A stretch of DNA of 64,000 bases from JAVVHE01 sp038238915 (lineage in GTDB: Bacteria > Pseudomonadota > Alphaproteobacteria > Sphingomonadales > Sphingomonadaceae), in contig JBBSFH010000015.1 in NCBI GenBank assembly GCA_038238915.1, forward strand, positions 1 to 64,000, given 5' to 3'. The position numbers and the translations under genes were made by a program. The notes beneath the pieces were generated by a model, which saw only the letters and a program-made list of their open reading frames with translations, was not told where the DNA came from and ran no database searches. Of this stretch, positions 42,739 through 52,020 are shown piece after piece. Position 1 is the first letter of the stretch; the number at the start of each line of letters is the position of its first letter.

Positions 42739-42878
42739 GTGACGGTTATTGGGTGCGAGGCCGATCAAGTCCACACCGGAGCGGGTGAAGCCCGGCTATT
42801 CTGGTGTTGAGGAGGTTATTGCGCTAGAAAGAAACCGAGGCGCGCTGGGCGTGTTCTGGCGTTCGGGGGCCGTTGGCG

Positions 42879-45023
42879 ATGGGCGAAGCCAGTATGGCGA
42901 TATCGGACGATGACCGCCGCGGGTTGCTTGGCGATGCGCCGATGATGCTGGTCTTGAAGCGCTATGTTGGTGCGCTGAGGCGGGCGGTGTCCGCAACGGG
43001 GCGCACGTGCGCGATCGTACAGCCCGCCGACGCGGCGCGCCGGTTTGCCGAAGGTTCAGCGCTGCTCGCGCTTGTCGATGCGCGCGGAGCGTTCGAGGAA
43101 GGCGTGGCCGTGGTTCGTTCGCTTGCCGTGCTGGCAGAACGGCGCGGCGCTGCGCTGGTGGTTCTGGTCCCGCGTGCCGATCCTTCCGCGCTGGGCCGCG
43201 CGCATGATGCGGGTGCGACGCATGTGCTCGCGAGCGGAGGCGGGATCGCCGCGCTGATCGCGGTGTTGCGTTCGGGCGAGCGCTATGCGCGGCGGCTGCG
43301 CGCGCGGGGCGACGCGGCGGCGGTTGCCAGCGCGCAGGCCGTGTTGATCGGCGGTGCGCGCTGGGAGTGGCGACGGGGTGCGCCGGAGATCGAGCTCTCG
43401 CCTGCGCTCGCGGCCATGCTGGGCGAGGGAGCGACCGGCCAGGCGCAGCTTAGCGTGGCGCAGGCGTTTGGCCGGCTCGATCCCCCCGACCGCGAGGATT
43501 TCGCGCGCGCGCTTGCCCGGCTGGCCCGCGCGGGGCTTTCGGGCGAGCTTAGCCACCGGCTGACAATCGATGGCATGGCGCGCACGATCGCGCACCATGT
43601 GCGCGCCCACCGCGACGGACAGGGGCGGTTGACACGGTTGACCGGTATAGTCGAGGATCTGGACGCGGTGCTCGCCGAGCGGCGATTGTCCGCGCATTAT
43701 GATACGCTGACGGGGCTCGCCAACGCCAGCTTCGCGCGCGACTGGGTGGATAATCTGGTGAGCGGCGGATCGGACTATGATCCCGCGTGCATCCTTCTGA
43801 TGCTGTCGCTCAGCCGCTTCGACGGGATCAATTCTGCCTACGGGCGTGCGGTTGCCGATGGCCTTTTGCAGGCGGTGGCGCGGCGGTTGCGTCGCGTGGT
43901 CGGCGTGGATCGACCTGAGCACCGCGTGCTTGCCCGGGTGGCAGGAGCGGAGTTCGTGATTGCGTTCGCGGGGCCGGTGCGGCTCACAGAGGTACTGAGC
44001 GCGGCGCGGCGGCTCGGCGAGGCGTTCGACAGGCCGTTTGTTGTCCAAGGCCGCGTGATCCATCTGGCGTGCCGGATGGGCGTAGTGGTGAGCGAGGCCG
44101 ACGGTGCGAACGCAGACGTTTTGCTACGCCGCGCAAGCGCGGCTCTAGCGCGCGCCAAGGTGGGCGAGCCCGGCAGCTTCGAGGTCTTCGGCGGTACTGG
44201 CCACGACGATCTGCTCGCGCGGGCGGCGAGTCTGGGCGATGACTTGCGCGCGGCGATCGAGGCGGACGCCTTCGAACTGTTGTACCAGCCGGTGCTCGAT
44301 GTGCTCACCAACAGGATCGTTGGAGTCGAGGCGCTGATCCGGTGGCGTCATCCTGTGCTGGGGCTTCTGCCCGCAGAAACGCTGATGGAGGTTGCCGAGC
44401 GGACCGAAGTCGGGCCGCGGCTGGGGGAGCACATCCTGCGCAAGGCGCTCGCTGAGGCGACCGCGTGGCCAGAGTCGCTCGCTTCGCTCCGTATCGCGGT
44501 CAACGCGACTGCAGGTGATCTTACCGCGCCCGATTTCGCCGAGCGCGTAACGCGGGCGGTCGCTGAAGCTGGACTCGCGCCGGAACGTCTGACGATCGAG
44601 GCGACCGAGAGCGGAGTGATGCGCGATATCGCTCAGGCGGCGCGCGGACTAGGTCAGTTGCGCGCGGCAGGAATTCATGTGGCGATCGACGATTTCGGTA
44701 CCGGCTATTCGAGCCTCGCCTATCTGAGCGCGTTACCCGCCGATTACCTCAAAGTCGATCGCAGCCTTGTGGTCGACCTGTTCGGATCCGAGCGCGATCG
44801 GGTCGTGGTGCGCGGTGTCGTCGAGATCGCACGCACGCTCGAACTGACAGTGATCGCCGAGGGTGTCGAAACCAACGAGCAACGTATCGCGGCGGGGGCG
44901 GCCGGATGCCAACTCTACCAGGGATTCTTATGCTCGCGCCCGGTGGATGGCGCAACGCTGGCGACGCTGGTTCCGGAATGGAACCGCGCCGCGGATGCAG
45001 CAGCGGCATTGGCGAGCCGATAG
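42879..45023 (+). CDS. c-di-GMP phosphodiesterase with degenerate GGDEF and intact EAL domain
   Basis: 714 aa from ATG 42879; an ATG at 42894 is possible. Residues about 20-135 resemble a degenerate receiver domain, and 160-260 a PAS-like region. The GGDEF domain (about 265-435) starts HYDTLTGLANASFARDW, but its signature is AGAEF at 355-359, so cyclase activity should be lost; it may bind GTP. The EAL domain (about 450-700) keeps the metal and catalytic residues: EAL 484-486, N542, E574, D604-D605, K625, E661 and Q681. It should hydrolyse c-di-GMP in the cytoplasm. No membrane segment is seen. The gene is monocistronic. Confidence 0.9.
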   Translation: MGEASMAISDDDRRGLLGDAPMMLVLKRYVGALRRAVSATGRTCAIVQPADAARRFAEGSALLALVDARGAFEEGVAVVRSLAVLAERRGAALVVLVPRADPSALGRAHDAGATHVLASGGGIAALIAVLRSGERYARRLRARGDAAAVASAQAVLIGGARWEWRRGAPEIELSPALAAMLGEGATGQAQLSVAQAFGRLDPPDREDFARALARLARAGLSGELSHRLTIDGMARTIAHHVRAHRDGQGRLTRLTGIVEDLDAVLAERRLSAHYDTLTGLANASFARDWVDNLVSGGSDYDPACILLMLSLSRFDGINSAYGRAVADGLLQAVARRLRRVVGVDRPEHRVLARVAGAEFVIAFAGPVRLTEVLSAARRLGEAFDRPFVVQGRVIHLACRMGVVVSEADGANADVLLRRASAALARAKVGEPGSFEVFGGTGHDDLLARAASLGDDLRAAIEADAFELLYQPVLDVLTNRIVGVEALIRWRHPVLGLLPAETLMEVAERTEVGPRLGEHILRKALAEATAWPESLASLRIAVNATAGDLTAPDFAERVTRAVAEAGLAPERLTIEATESGVMRDIAQAARGLGQLRAAGIHVAIDDFGTGYSSLAYLSALPADYLKVDRSLVVDLFGSERDRVVVRGVVEIARTLELTVIAEGVETNEQRIAAGAAGCQLYQGFLCSRPVDGATLATLVPEWNRAADAAAALASR

Positions 45024-45153
45024 GGAAAGTGTTCGGCCGCTGCTGCCGATCGCGCCGATCGCGAAGTAGGCTGCCGGGCTGCTCGATCTTTCGACGCACC
45101 CCCCCGACCCAGCAGGTTTGCCGGCTCGGAACTCTCATCCAGAAAAGATCCCG

Positions 45154-46608
45154 CTAGGCCTCATATCCCGAGAGTTCAGTTCCCATCACGCGCGCGATGT
45201 GCAGCACATTGGTTGAGCCTGGCGTTCCGAACGGCACACCTGCGATGATGATCAACGCGTCGCCACCACGTGCCAGGCCGGCGCGCATTGCCATGCGTTT
45301 GGCCTTGGCTACCATTTCCTCGAAACTCGCCACGTCGCGGGTAAGGATAGCATGAACGCCCCACACCAGTCCGAGTCGCCGCGCCGTCGCCAGATTCGGT
45401 GTCAGCACAAGCAGTGGCCGGTTGATCCGCTCGCGTGCCGCACGCCTTGCGGTCGATCCGGAAAACGTGAAGCATACCAGCGCCCGCGCGGATAGAGTTT
45501 GCGCGATCTGCGCTGCCGCTTGCGAAAGCGCATCGGCCGAGGTCGGCTCTGCTTTGGTTTCCGTGAAATGCACCCGTGCATGATAATCTGGATCGGCCTC
45601 GACCTGCGCTGCGATTGCGTCCATCATTGCGACCGCTTCCACCGGGTACGCGCCCGCCGCACTCTCTGCCGACAGCATCACTGCATCGGCCCCGTCGTAC
45701 ATCGCATTGGCAACATCGCTCACTTCGGCGCGCGTCGGTGTCGGTTGAGTAATCATCGATTCCAGCATTTGGGTCGCAACTACTACGGGCTTCCCGGCAG
45801 CGCGGGCACGCGCCACGATCCGCTTCTGGATTGGCGGGACCTGCTCGGGCGGCAGTTCGACGCCCAGATCGCCGCGCGCGACCATCACCGCGTCCGAAAG
45901 CTCGAGGATTTCATCAAGCCGCTGAACGGCAGCAGGCTTCTCGATCTTCGACAGGATCGCGCAGCGGCCCTTTACCAGCGCCCTCGCCTCGGCGACGTCC
46001 TCTGGACGCTGAACGAAGGAAAGCGCGATCCAATCCGCACCATTATCAAGAGCAAAGGTGAGATCAGCTCGATCTTTCTTCGTCAATGCCGGAATTGGAA
46101 CGACGACGTCCGGAACATTCAATCCTTTGGCGTTTGACAGCGGCCCGCCGACTTCGATCATGGTCTCGATACGATCATGCGTCACGGTGAGGGTCCGTAA
46201 CCGCAGCTTTCCATCGTCGAGCAGAAGACGTGCGCCGGGTTCGAGCGCGACGAAAATTTCTGGATGTGGAAGGCATACACGCCTCGCGTCACCCGGCGCT
46301 GGGTCGCGGTCGAGGACGAACCGCTCACCGGTAACCAACTCAACACGGCCATCGGCGAACTGGCCAACACGCAGCTTGGGCCCCTGCAGATCGACAAGCA
46401 CAGTTGTCGGCCGTCCCAGAGCAATCTCGAGACTTCGGACCACTGCGATACGTTCGGCCTGCTCTTCGTGCGTACCGTGGCTCATGTTGATACGGAAGGC
46501 ATCGGCGCCCGCGCGCATCAGGGCGCCGATCGTCGCGGCGTCAGACGAAGCCGGACCCAAGGTCGCAAGGATGCGGACGCGTCGGGTTCGGGGCAGGAGA
46601 TTGGTCAC
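45154..46608 (-). CDS. pyk: Pyruvate kinase
   Basis: 484 aa. It makes pyruvate and ATP from phosphoenolpyruvate at the end of glycolysis or the Entner-Doudoroff route. Seen are RVRILATLGPASSD, FRINMSHGTHEEQ, the B-domain KLRVGQFADG, SFVQRPEDVAEAR, AILSKIEKPAAVQRLDEI, MVARGDLGVELPPEQVPP and the signature VVATQMLESMITQPTPTRAEVSDVANAMYDGADAVMLS in separate pieces. Length is family-like. The gene is alone; a hairpin terminator of the downstream OmpA gene lies between the two. Confidence 0.96.
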   Translation of the reverse strand: MTNLLPRTRRVRILATLGPASSDAATIGALMRAGADAFRINMSHGTHEEQAERIAVVRSLEIALGRPTTVLVDLQGPKLRVGQFADGRVELVTGERFVLDRDPAPGDARRVCLPHPEIFVALEPGARLLLDDGKLRLRTLTVTHDRIETMIEVGGPLSNAKGLNVPDVVVPIPALTKKDRADLTFALDNGADWIALSFVQRPEDVAEARALVKGRCAILSKIEKPAAVQRLDEILELSDAVMVARGDLGVELPPEQVPPIQKRIVARARAAGKPVVVATQMLESMITQPTPTRAEVSDVANAMYDGADAVMLSAESAAGAYPVEAVAMMDAIAAQVEADPDYHARVHFTETKAEPTSADALSQAAAQIAQTLSARALVCFTFSGSTARRAARERINRPLLVLTPNLATARRLGLVWGVHAILTRDVASFEEMVAKAKRMAMRAGLARGGDALIIIAGVPFGTPGSTNVLHIARVMGTELSGYEA

Positions 46609-46693
46609 CAGAGCGACCTCCTATGGATGGCTGGCTCGCAGCGGGTAATCCCTGCGGTCAAAAGAGCAACCCGGCCGAGCATCGCACCAACCG

Positions 46694-46723
46694 CAAAAAA
46701 AGGGCCGCCCCGAAGGACGGCCC
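46694..46723 (-). terminator. Rho-independent terminator after the OmpA-like gene
   Basis: On the minus strand, AGGGCCG (46717-46723) pairs with CGGCCCT (46701-46707) around a short TCCTTCGGGG loop and is followed by seven T (46694-46700). It lies 27 bases after the OmpA stop codon. It is a textbook terminator and separates this gene from pyk. Confidence 0.9.
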
Positions 46724-46749
46724 TCTATGTTCGTCATATAGTCGGTTTT

Positions 46750-47907
46750 TTACTGCGCCGGTGTCGCCGTCGGACCCGCGAACGTGATCTCCACGCGCCG
46801 GTTCTGGGGCTCACGCACGCCATCGGCGGTCTGTACCGCGAGATGGGTCTGTCCGAAACCCTGCGTCGCGATGACCGAATCCGGCACGCCGTGAGCGGTC
46901 ATATACGCCTTTGTATTGTTGGCGCGACGCTCCGACAGGCCCTGATTATAGTTAGCCGTACCCGACGTGTCGGTGTAACCAGCGAGCTGCACGCTTGTCT
47001 GCCCGGTTGCCTTGAACTGTTCGATCGCACGATCAAGGATCTGGCTTGCATCCGGAGTGATGTCCGCCTTGTCCCAATCGAAGAAGATCAAGAAGGGACC
47101 CGGCTGCGCAGGCGGCGGCGGTGGGGGAGGCGGAGGAGGAGGCGGCGGCGGCGGTGGGGGAGGCGGCGGTGGGGGAGGCGGCGGTGGAGCAGCCCTTTCG
47201 CCAAAGTTATACGCCACCGTCAGCAACAGGCTGTGCGACCGAAACCGATCGTTCAGTTCCAGCCCGTTAAAAGTGCGGAACTTGAGATCAGGAACGTTGA
47301 AGAAACGGTATTTTATGCCAACGTCGACATTGTCGGTGATGTGCCGCCGTGCACCTGCGATGATCTGCCATGCAAAGTGCGTATCGCTGTCATTCGCGAT
47401 CTGCGGATTGATTTTATCATACGCGAGTTGATTCAACTCGACACGCGCCACACCGACGCCGCCACCTGCGAAGGCGCTCCATCCGTTTTCGTCCCCAACG
47501 TCCAGCATGGCGTTAGCCATGAAACTGAGCGCACTTGAGAGCCCTGCGACTTTCGAAAAGCTCTGAGGACCGACCGAACCAAAGCCACCGTTGGGCCGCG
47601 GGAAGTTTGCGATGGCACTGTTCAAAGTTATCGAATCAAAAAGCGCCTGCTTGTAAGCGACCTCGAACTCGGTCCTCAGCAGACCGAAGTCATATCCTAC
47701 GTTACCATCGACATCAAAACCCGTCTTATGGTTCACCCGAACCGCGTTGGATGTTTGATTGCCAGACGTATCGCGCAGGTTGAACCTGTAATCCTCGGCG
47801 AGCAAGCCGCCACCTTCGAGTCCGACGTACCACGCCTTGTCACGGGCGAGGGCCGAACCGGACAGTGCGGTCGTCGCCAGGACGATCGCGACGGTCAATT
47901 TCCGCAT
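46750..47907 (-). CDS. OmpA-like outer membrane protein with polyproline linker
   Basis: 385 aa from ATG 47907. A signal peptide (about 1-21) leads to an eight-strand barrel-type domain with KAWYVGLEGGGLLAEDYRF, TGFDVDGNVGYDFGLL, NAMLDVGDENGWSAFAGGGVGVARVEL and a final YNFGERAA. Next come 26 consecutive prolines. The C-terminal OmpA domain (about 265-375) has FFDWDKADITPDASQILDRAIE, GYTDTSGTANYNQGLSERRANNTKAYM and EPQNRRVEI, which bind peptidoglycan through the conserved Asp and Arg. It tethers the outer membrane to the cell wall. It is single, with a strong terminator. Confidence 0.93.
   Translation of the reverse strand: MRKLTVAIVLATTALSGSALARDKAWYVGLEGGGLLAEDYRFNLRDTSGNQTSNAVRVNHKTGFDVDGNVGYDFGLLRTEFEVAYKQALFDSITLNSAIANFPRPNGGFGSVGPQSFSKVAGLSSALSFMANAMLDVGDENGWSAFAGGGVGVARVELNQLAYDKINPQIANDSDTHFAWQIIAGARRHITDNVDVGIKYRFFNVPDLKFRTFNGLELNDRFRSHSLLLTVAYNFGERAAPPPPPPPPPPPPPPPPPPPPPPPPPPAQPGPFLIFFDWDKADITPDASQILDRAIEQFKATGQTSVQLAGYTDTSGTANYNQGLSERRANNTKAYMTAHGVPDSVIATQGFGQTHLAVQTADGVREPQNRRVEITFAGPTATPAQ
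47110..47187 (-). repeat. Triplet tract coding 26 consecutive prolines
   Basis: Twenty-six successive CCN codons lie between the barrel and the OmpA domain. The plus-strand unit CGGCGGTGGGGGAGG recurs, so the tract has a 15-base sub-repeat and may change length by replication slippage. Confidence 0.9.
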
Positions 47908-48039
47908 GCTATTCCCCTTTCCTAATCATGCCTGTCGCCAAGCAAACATCTTCGTATCGCGCTAGTGCTGGTTGCGCAAGCGGCTTAACGCCCATCGTCG
48001 GCATTCGTTGCGTCCAACACTAACGCAATACGCCTTCAG

Positions 48040-48540
48040 TCAGGATTCAATCAGCCCGTGCAGTCGGAGCATAGCTAGTAATTGAACCAGCACATTCCTG
48101 GCTTCCGCATCGATGTTTGAACCACCGCTGGGCGCACTGATGGCGGCCTGTCGCGCCGAGACCACCGTCTTACCGGAGATTTCAACTTTGCGCATCGGCC
48201 ATGCGTCCGTTCGCCAACGGCTACCGTCGTAGACCATGTGGGCTGCGTCGGTGCGGTTCCATGCGATACAACCCGCCAAGGGCTTTAAAAAGGTCCAACC
48301 TCCGGCCTGAGAAGTGGCGATTTCGTCAGGGTGTTGCGCCCATGCACCACTCCCGGCCGCGCCGACGATCCAGGCATCTCCGGGATTGGGTTCGGGAGGC
48401 GGTGTGGTCGCGCCGAACCCATTGACCGATGGATGAAGCAGGCCGTCGACGCGCATCAACGCGTTATTGTGGCTGACCTCTTTGTGCGCTTGTCCCGCGG
48501 CAAGCAGAGTCAGCGCGTATCGATCGGTGGTATCCGCCAT
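48040..48540 (-). CDS. DUF2793 domain protein (phage tail-associated)
   Basis: 166 aa from ATG 48540 (GAGGAG seven to twelve bases upstream). The DUF2793 domain is clear: RYALTLLAAGQAHKEVSHNNALMRVDGLLHPSV, then PPPEPNPGDAWIVGAAGSGAWAQHPDEIA and AGGWTFLKPLAGCIAWNRTDAAHMVYDG. These proteins are found in GTA and prophage tail regions, probably as fibre or receptor-binding parts. A helical tail of about 40 residues (SNIDAEARNVLVQLLAMLRLHGLIE) follows. It is the most distal gene of the GTA cluster, 42 bases after gp15. Confidence 0.85.
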   Translation of the reverse strand: MADTTDRYALTLLAAGQAHKEVSHNNALMRVDGLLHPSVNGFGATTPPPEPNPGDAWIVGAAGSGAWAQHPDEIATSQAGGWTFLKPLAGCIAWNRTDAAHMVYDGSRWRTDAWPMRKVEISGKTVVSARQAAISAPSGGSNIDAEARNVLVQLLAMLRLHGLIES

Positions 48541-48582
48541 TTTTGTCTCCTCGGTCAGTGATCCGCCCACGCGAAAAACGCA

Positions 48583-50781
48583 TCAAATATTGCCAGTGGT
48601 CGCCGGTCCCACGCCGACTATGGCGCTTACCTGCGCAACGCTCGCCTGAGCCGCGCCGACGAGGGCGCCGGTTTGCGCAATCTGCTGCGACGGTGTGATC
48701 GCCAGCGTTTCCTGCGAGGCGTAATAGCTTCGGGCGAGGCCGATCGCGGGTGTCAGCGTCACCAGATATTGTTCGGATGCTTCACCCAAGGGTACGTCCG
48801 TCCCGTCGGGCCATCCAAGCCCGATCCGGCTCCGGCGGATCCAACTCATTCGGATTGTTCCGTCCGCATCACGCGTGATCGCAAGGTGCGCTGGAGCGAA
48901 GGGCCGCAGATTTGCGCCCGCCAATACGATGCTCTGGGCCGATACCGCCGACGCCGTTTCCATCGGCCCGACTGCTTTCACTTTGACGGACGCCCCAAGC
49001 GAAACGCCTCCCAGGTCGGCACGCAGAAGCCGCGCGGGATCGAGCAGCGTGAAGCCCTCCCCCGACATATGGCCTGCCGTTGCGAACTCTGTGCCAAATC
49101 GCCCGCGCAGCAGACCCGAAAGCCGGAACCGGCCCGGACCCGTCGCGTCGGCATTGCGATACGCCAGCAACTCTCCCCCGATCGCCGCGAGGTTTTGCCC
49201 CGCCAAAACCGCCTCACTACTTGCCGACGTAAGCCAATCGTCGGTGTTGACGAGGCTGATCTCCACTGAGTTGAGTTCGTCCCAGCGATCTCCCGTCTCG
49301 TCCGCCAGCACGCCGAGTGTCGTGCCAATCACCGCACGCGTCCGGGCTAAGCCCAGCGATGCATAGGATGTGCCGCCGTCTGTGCTGGCGAGGATTTCCG
49401 CCGCGCGCCATGCGCTGTCACCCGAGACCGCGAGCCACAGCCGGGGTGACGTCCCGCCGTCGTCAATGAAAGCTGGCAGGTCGAGGACACGCAACACCGT
49501 CGGTCCCTGCGCTGCGAACGGATTCGGCGCGACGCGCCCCGGGTCGGATAGGGTCGCTGGACTTGCAGCGGTGCGGGCCGCGCTGCCTGCCCATGCCTCC
49601 ATCTCCAGCGCGACGACCATCCCATCGAGCGCCGCGCGTCGCACCCGCCAAATACGCGGATCGTCCTCCACACGCACCATGTCGCCAACCTCGATCCCGA
49701 CCCAAGCGTACGGCAGCGCTAGGGTTCGTGTCGCGCGCGCAACCTCGGCGTCGCGGGCGATCCGCTCGGCGAGCGTCCGCGCCGCTCCTGCCGTGAGCGC
49801 GGCGGGCAGATCATAATGCTTCGTTGTCCGTGTCGCTCCCGCGCCAGTCGCGCGCTGCTGCCCCGCCTGATAATCCCGCGCAGGATCGAAATACCCGATC
49901 TCGATCTGCTGAGCCGAACGCTGCGGCGCAACATTGCGCCACGCGTGCGTCTCTGCCCGCCGTGCGCCGGCGTAAGCCCCGGCATCCGCCTCCAGGATCG
50001 TCGCCGTCGGCGCGTCGCAAGGCGGTCGGAGGCGAAGCTGCGTGCCGCTCACCGCCGGATCATGCGGCTCGATCAGCGCGAGCTGCGCGATTGCCCCGCC
50101 CAGCGTCGCGCCGCCACCGACGCCATAGCCGTCTACCCTTGCGACCAATGCGCTCGCATCGGGCACCGCCGCGCCAGCAGCGGCGAACAGATCGCTCGCC
50201 ACCACGCCCAGCGTCGGAGCAGCCGCGTTGGCAAACACTTCGAACCCGAATTGCGGCACCCGATTGGCAAAATCGCCCAACTGCAGGTTCTCGAACACCG
50301 CATAGGCGAGCCCTCGGTAGGCGGGTGCCCCCACCGCGCCCTCAACCGCCACGATCAGCGAATCCGCCGCCTGATCCTCCGAGCCGGCATAGGTCCGGAT
50401 GGCGCCCGCCACGCTCAGATTGCCGCTCGCGTCCCGGATCAGCTTGCCGTCCGCCCAGATGCGCCCCACGCCGCAAATCGGCCGTGCTGAAATCCCGATT
50501 GCAAGGCTCGTGGAATAGGTTCGGCCTCCGCCACCGCCCAGCTTGTCGAGACCCGATCCCTCTTCCTTCAGCCCGGTCGACCACAAGATGCCACCCGAAA
50601 CCCGGATGGTGCCGTAGAGCCGCGGGATCGCCTCGCCATAGGCCGCGCTCTGAACGCGCAGCGCCGCCGCGCTGGGCTGAGTGAGCACATTGTCGATCAA
50701 GCCGCCCGCGATCGAGCCCAGCGAAGCGCCCACCTGTCCGCCTTCGGCCGCACCAATTGCCGACAGGATTGTTGTGGCCAT
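48583..50781 (-). CDS. GTA gp15-like tail-tip/host-specificity protein
   Basis: 732 aa from ATG 50781, behind AAGGAGAA. The N-terminus MATTILSAIGAA and VGASLGSIAGGLIDN is the typical hydrophobic start of GTA gp15-like tail proteins. Regions with YGEAIPRLYGTIRVSGGILW, SLAIGISARPICGVGRIWADGK, and GLAYAVFENLQLGDFANRVPQFGFEV form the phage_tail_3/GTA TIM-barrel-type core. It is shorter than R. capsulatus gp15 (about 1300 aa), as is common in sphingomonads. It forms the central fibre or megatron of the baseplate and contacts the recipient cell. The reading frame is intact. Confidence 0.88.
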   Translation of the reverse strand: MATTILSAIGAAEGGQVGASLGSIAGGLIDNVLTQPSAAALRVQSAAYGEAIPRLYGTIRVSGGILWSTGLKEEGSGLDKLGGGGGRTYSTSLAIGISARPICGVGRIWADGKLIRDASGNLSVAGAIRTYAGSEDQAADSLIVAVEGAVGAPAYRGLAYAVFENLQLGDFANRVPQFGFEVFANAAAPTLGVVASDLFAAAGAAVPDASALVARVDGYGVGGGATLGGAIAQLALIEPHDPAVSGTQLRLRPPCDAPTATILEADAGAYAGARRAETHAWRNVAPQRSAQQIEIGYFDPARDYQAGQQRATGAGATRTTKHYDLPAALTAGAARTLAERIARDAEVARATRTLALPYAWVGIEVGDMVRVEDDPRIWRVRRAALDGMVVALEMEAWAGSAARTAASPATLSDPGRVAPNPFAAQGPTVLRVLDLPAFIDDGGTSPRLWLAVSGDSAWRAAEILASTDGGTSYASLGLARTRAVIGTTLGVLADETGDRWDELNSVEISLVNTDDWLTSASSEAVLAGQNLAAIGGELLAYRNADATGPGRFRLSGLLRGRFGTEFATAGHMSGEGFTLLDPARLLRADLGGVSLGASVKVKAVGPMETASAVSAQSIVLAGANLRPFAPAHLAITRDADGTIRMSWIRRSRIGLGWPDGTDVPLGEASEQYLVTLTPAIGLARSYYASQETLAITPSQQIAQTGALVGAAQASVAQVSAIVGVGPATTGNI

Positions 50782-50785
50782 CGCC

Positions 50786-51190
50786 TTATTCTCCTTGCAC
50801 GAAGCGCCAGACCGATCGGATCGGCCAAGCTGGATCGGCGGGCCCCTCGACCACACGGCCGATGCCCAAATGCACCTGGATCACACCGGCTTCGGAGGCG
50901 ACTGCCAAGTGCGCCACTCCTGCAACGGGCTCGAACACAATCAGATCGCCGGGCCTTATTGCCCCGGTTACGAACACTCCGCCCGCCGCCAGCCCCTCCT
51001 CCGCGCGCGCCGCCAATCCGTCGCCGCGCAGCGAATAATCCCGAGGAGCATCGATCGCTCGCCCAGCTTTCGCCAGCGCCGCGAGCACCAAACCTGCGCA
51101 ATCCAGCGCAAGCCCCGGCTCGCGCCCCTGCGGCCGGAACCGCGTTCCAAGGCACGCGCGCGCGCCCGCCACAATCAGGGCTGCGCTCAT
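50786..51190 (-). CDS. NlpC/P60-type peptidase of the tail tip (GTA gp14)
   Basis: 134 aa; the ATG at 51190 overlaps the TGA of the previous gene by four bases. The NlpC/P60 domain shows GTRFRPQGREPGLALDCAGLV with the catalytic Cys in DCAG, then IRPGDLIVFEPVAGVAHLAVAS with the catalytic His. In the GTA of R. capsulatus, gp14 degrades cell-wall peptide as DNA is injected. The protein is shorter than the average free-standing hydrolase but of usual length for gp14. The frame is intact. Confidence 0.88.
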   Translation of the reverse strand: MSAALIVAGARACLGTRFRPQGREPGLALDCAGLVLAALAKAGRAIDAPRDYSLRGDGLAARAEEGLAAGGVFVTGAIRPGDLIVFEPVAGVAHLAVASEAGVIQVHLGIGRVVEGPADPAWPIRSVWRFVQGE

Positions 51191-52020
51191 AACCCTGGAT
51201 ACTTCAAAATACCGTCGTTCCCCGGCACGTGCGGCTCGCCCCGAAAGTTCGCCATGTTTGCGAAACGATCACGGCAAGTGGCGAACCGCTTGTCGCACCC
51301 TTCACGAAGCTCGACCCGCTCGCCTGCTGCCAGCCCCGAGATCGCCGTCCGCAGCGTTGCAGAACCTGCGGCCGATCCATCCACACTGGTCTCGCGTCCC
51401 GAAGCCGCACCGCTCAGAACGCGCATACGCCCAAAGCAATAGGTGTCCGTCCCGCCCAAAGCATCGTCAGTTGCCACCGCCACCCCAGCAACGCCCAGCA
51501 CCTTCGCCACGCGCGTTCGTAGCGCGAGGTCCACGCGGCAGCGCCGGTCTCCCAGCTCGGCCCGGCACGTCGGCGAATATCGCTCGATCGCTACCGCGTT
51601 CAGATCGGCCAAGGGCGTCAGCAGCTCGAGCGTAAACGTCCCGTCGTGAGCGGAGACCGCGCCGATCGTGCCCGCCACCAGTTCCATCGTCCCCGCATCG
51701 GACTCTTCCCAATCCACCAGCAAACACGAAACGGCGGCCCCTTCATACAGTCCCGCGATCAGGTCCGCCTCGCGCACCCCATCGCTCGTCAGCGCGCCAA
51801 CGATCTCCATGGCGTGCGCCTCGCCCGCCTGCCCCCAGGTGATTGCCGAAGGCTGGGCGCCGGGCGTTGCGGCGTAAACCATCCCGCCGATCGTCAGCGC
51901 GCGGTCATGCGTCGTCAGCCCCAGTGCCACCCCGTCGCGCCGAACGATTTTCCAGCACAGGGCAAGTGTCGTCGCTGCCGCGCCAAGCCGCGCGGCGAAC
52001 GTCCCCGATATCGCGCGCAT
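51187..52020 (-). CDS. DUF2163 baseplate hub protein (GTA gp13)
   Basis: 277 aa. The N-terminal DUF2163 region includes TLALCWKIVRRDGVALGLTTHDR. The C-terminal phage_BR0599 part has four cysteines in YSPTCRAELGDRRC and REGCDKRFATCRDRFANMANF, followed by RGEPHVPG. In the R. capsulatus GTA the hub protein binds an iron-sulfur cluster through such cysteines; that is family knowledge applied here. Its stop and the gp14 start overlap, and its ATG abuts the upstream gp12-type gene at 52020, so translation is coupled along the tail-tip genes. Confidence 0.88.
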   Translation of the reverse strand: MRAISGTFAARLGAAATTLALCWKIVRRDGVALGLTTHDRALTIGGMVYAATPGAQPSAITWGQAGEAHAMEIVGALTSDGVREADLIAGLYEGAAVSCLLVDWEESDAGTMELVAGTIGAVSAHDGTFTLELLTPLADLNAVAIERYSPTCRAELGDRRCRVDLALRTRVAKVLGVAGVAVATDDALGGTDTYCFGRMRVLSGAASGRETSVDGSAAGSATLRTAISGLAAGERVELREGCDKRFATCRDRFANMANFRGEPHVPGNDGILKYPGL

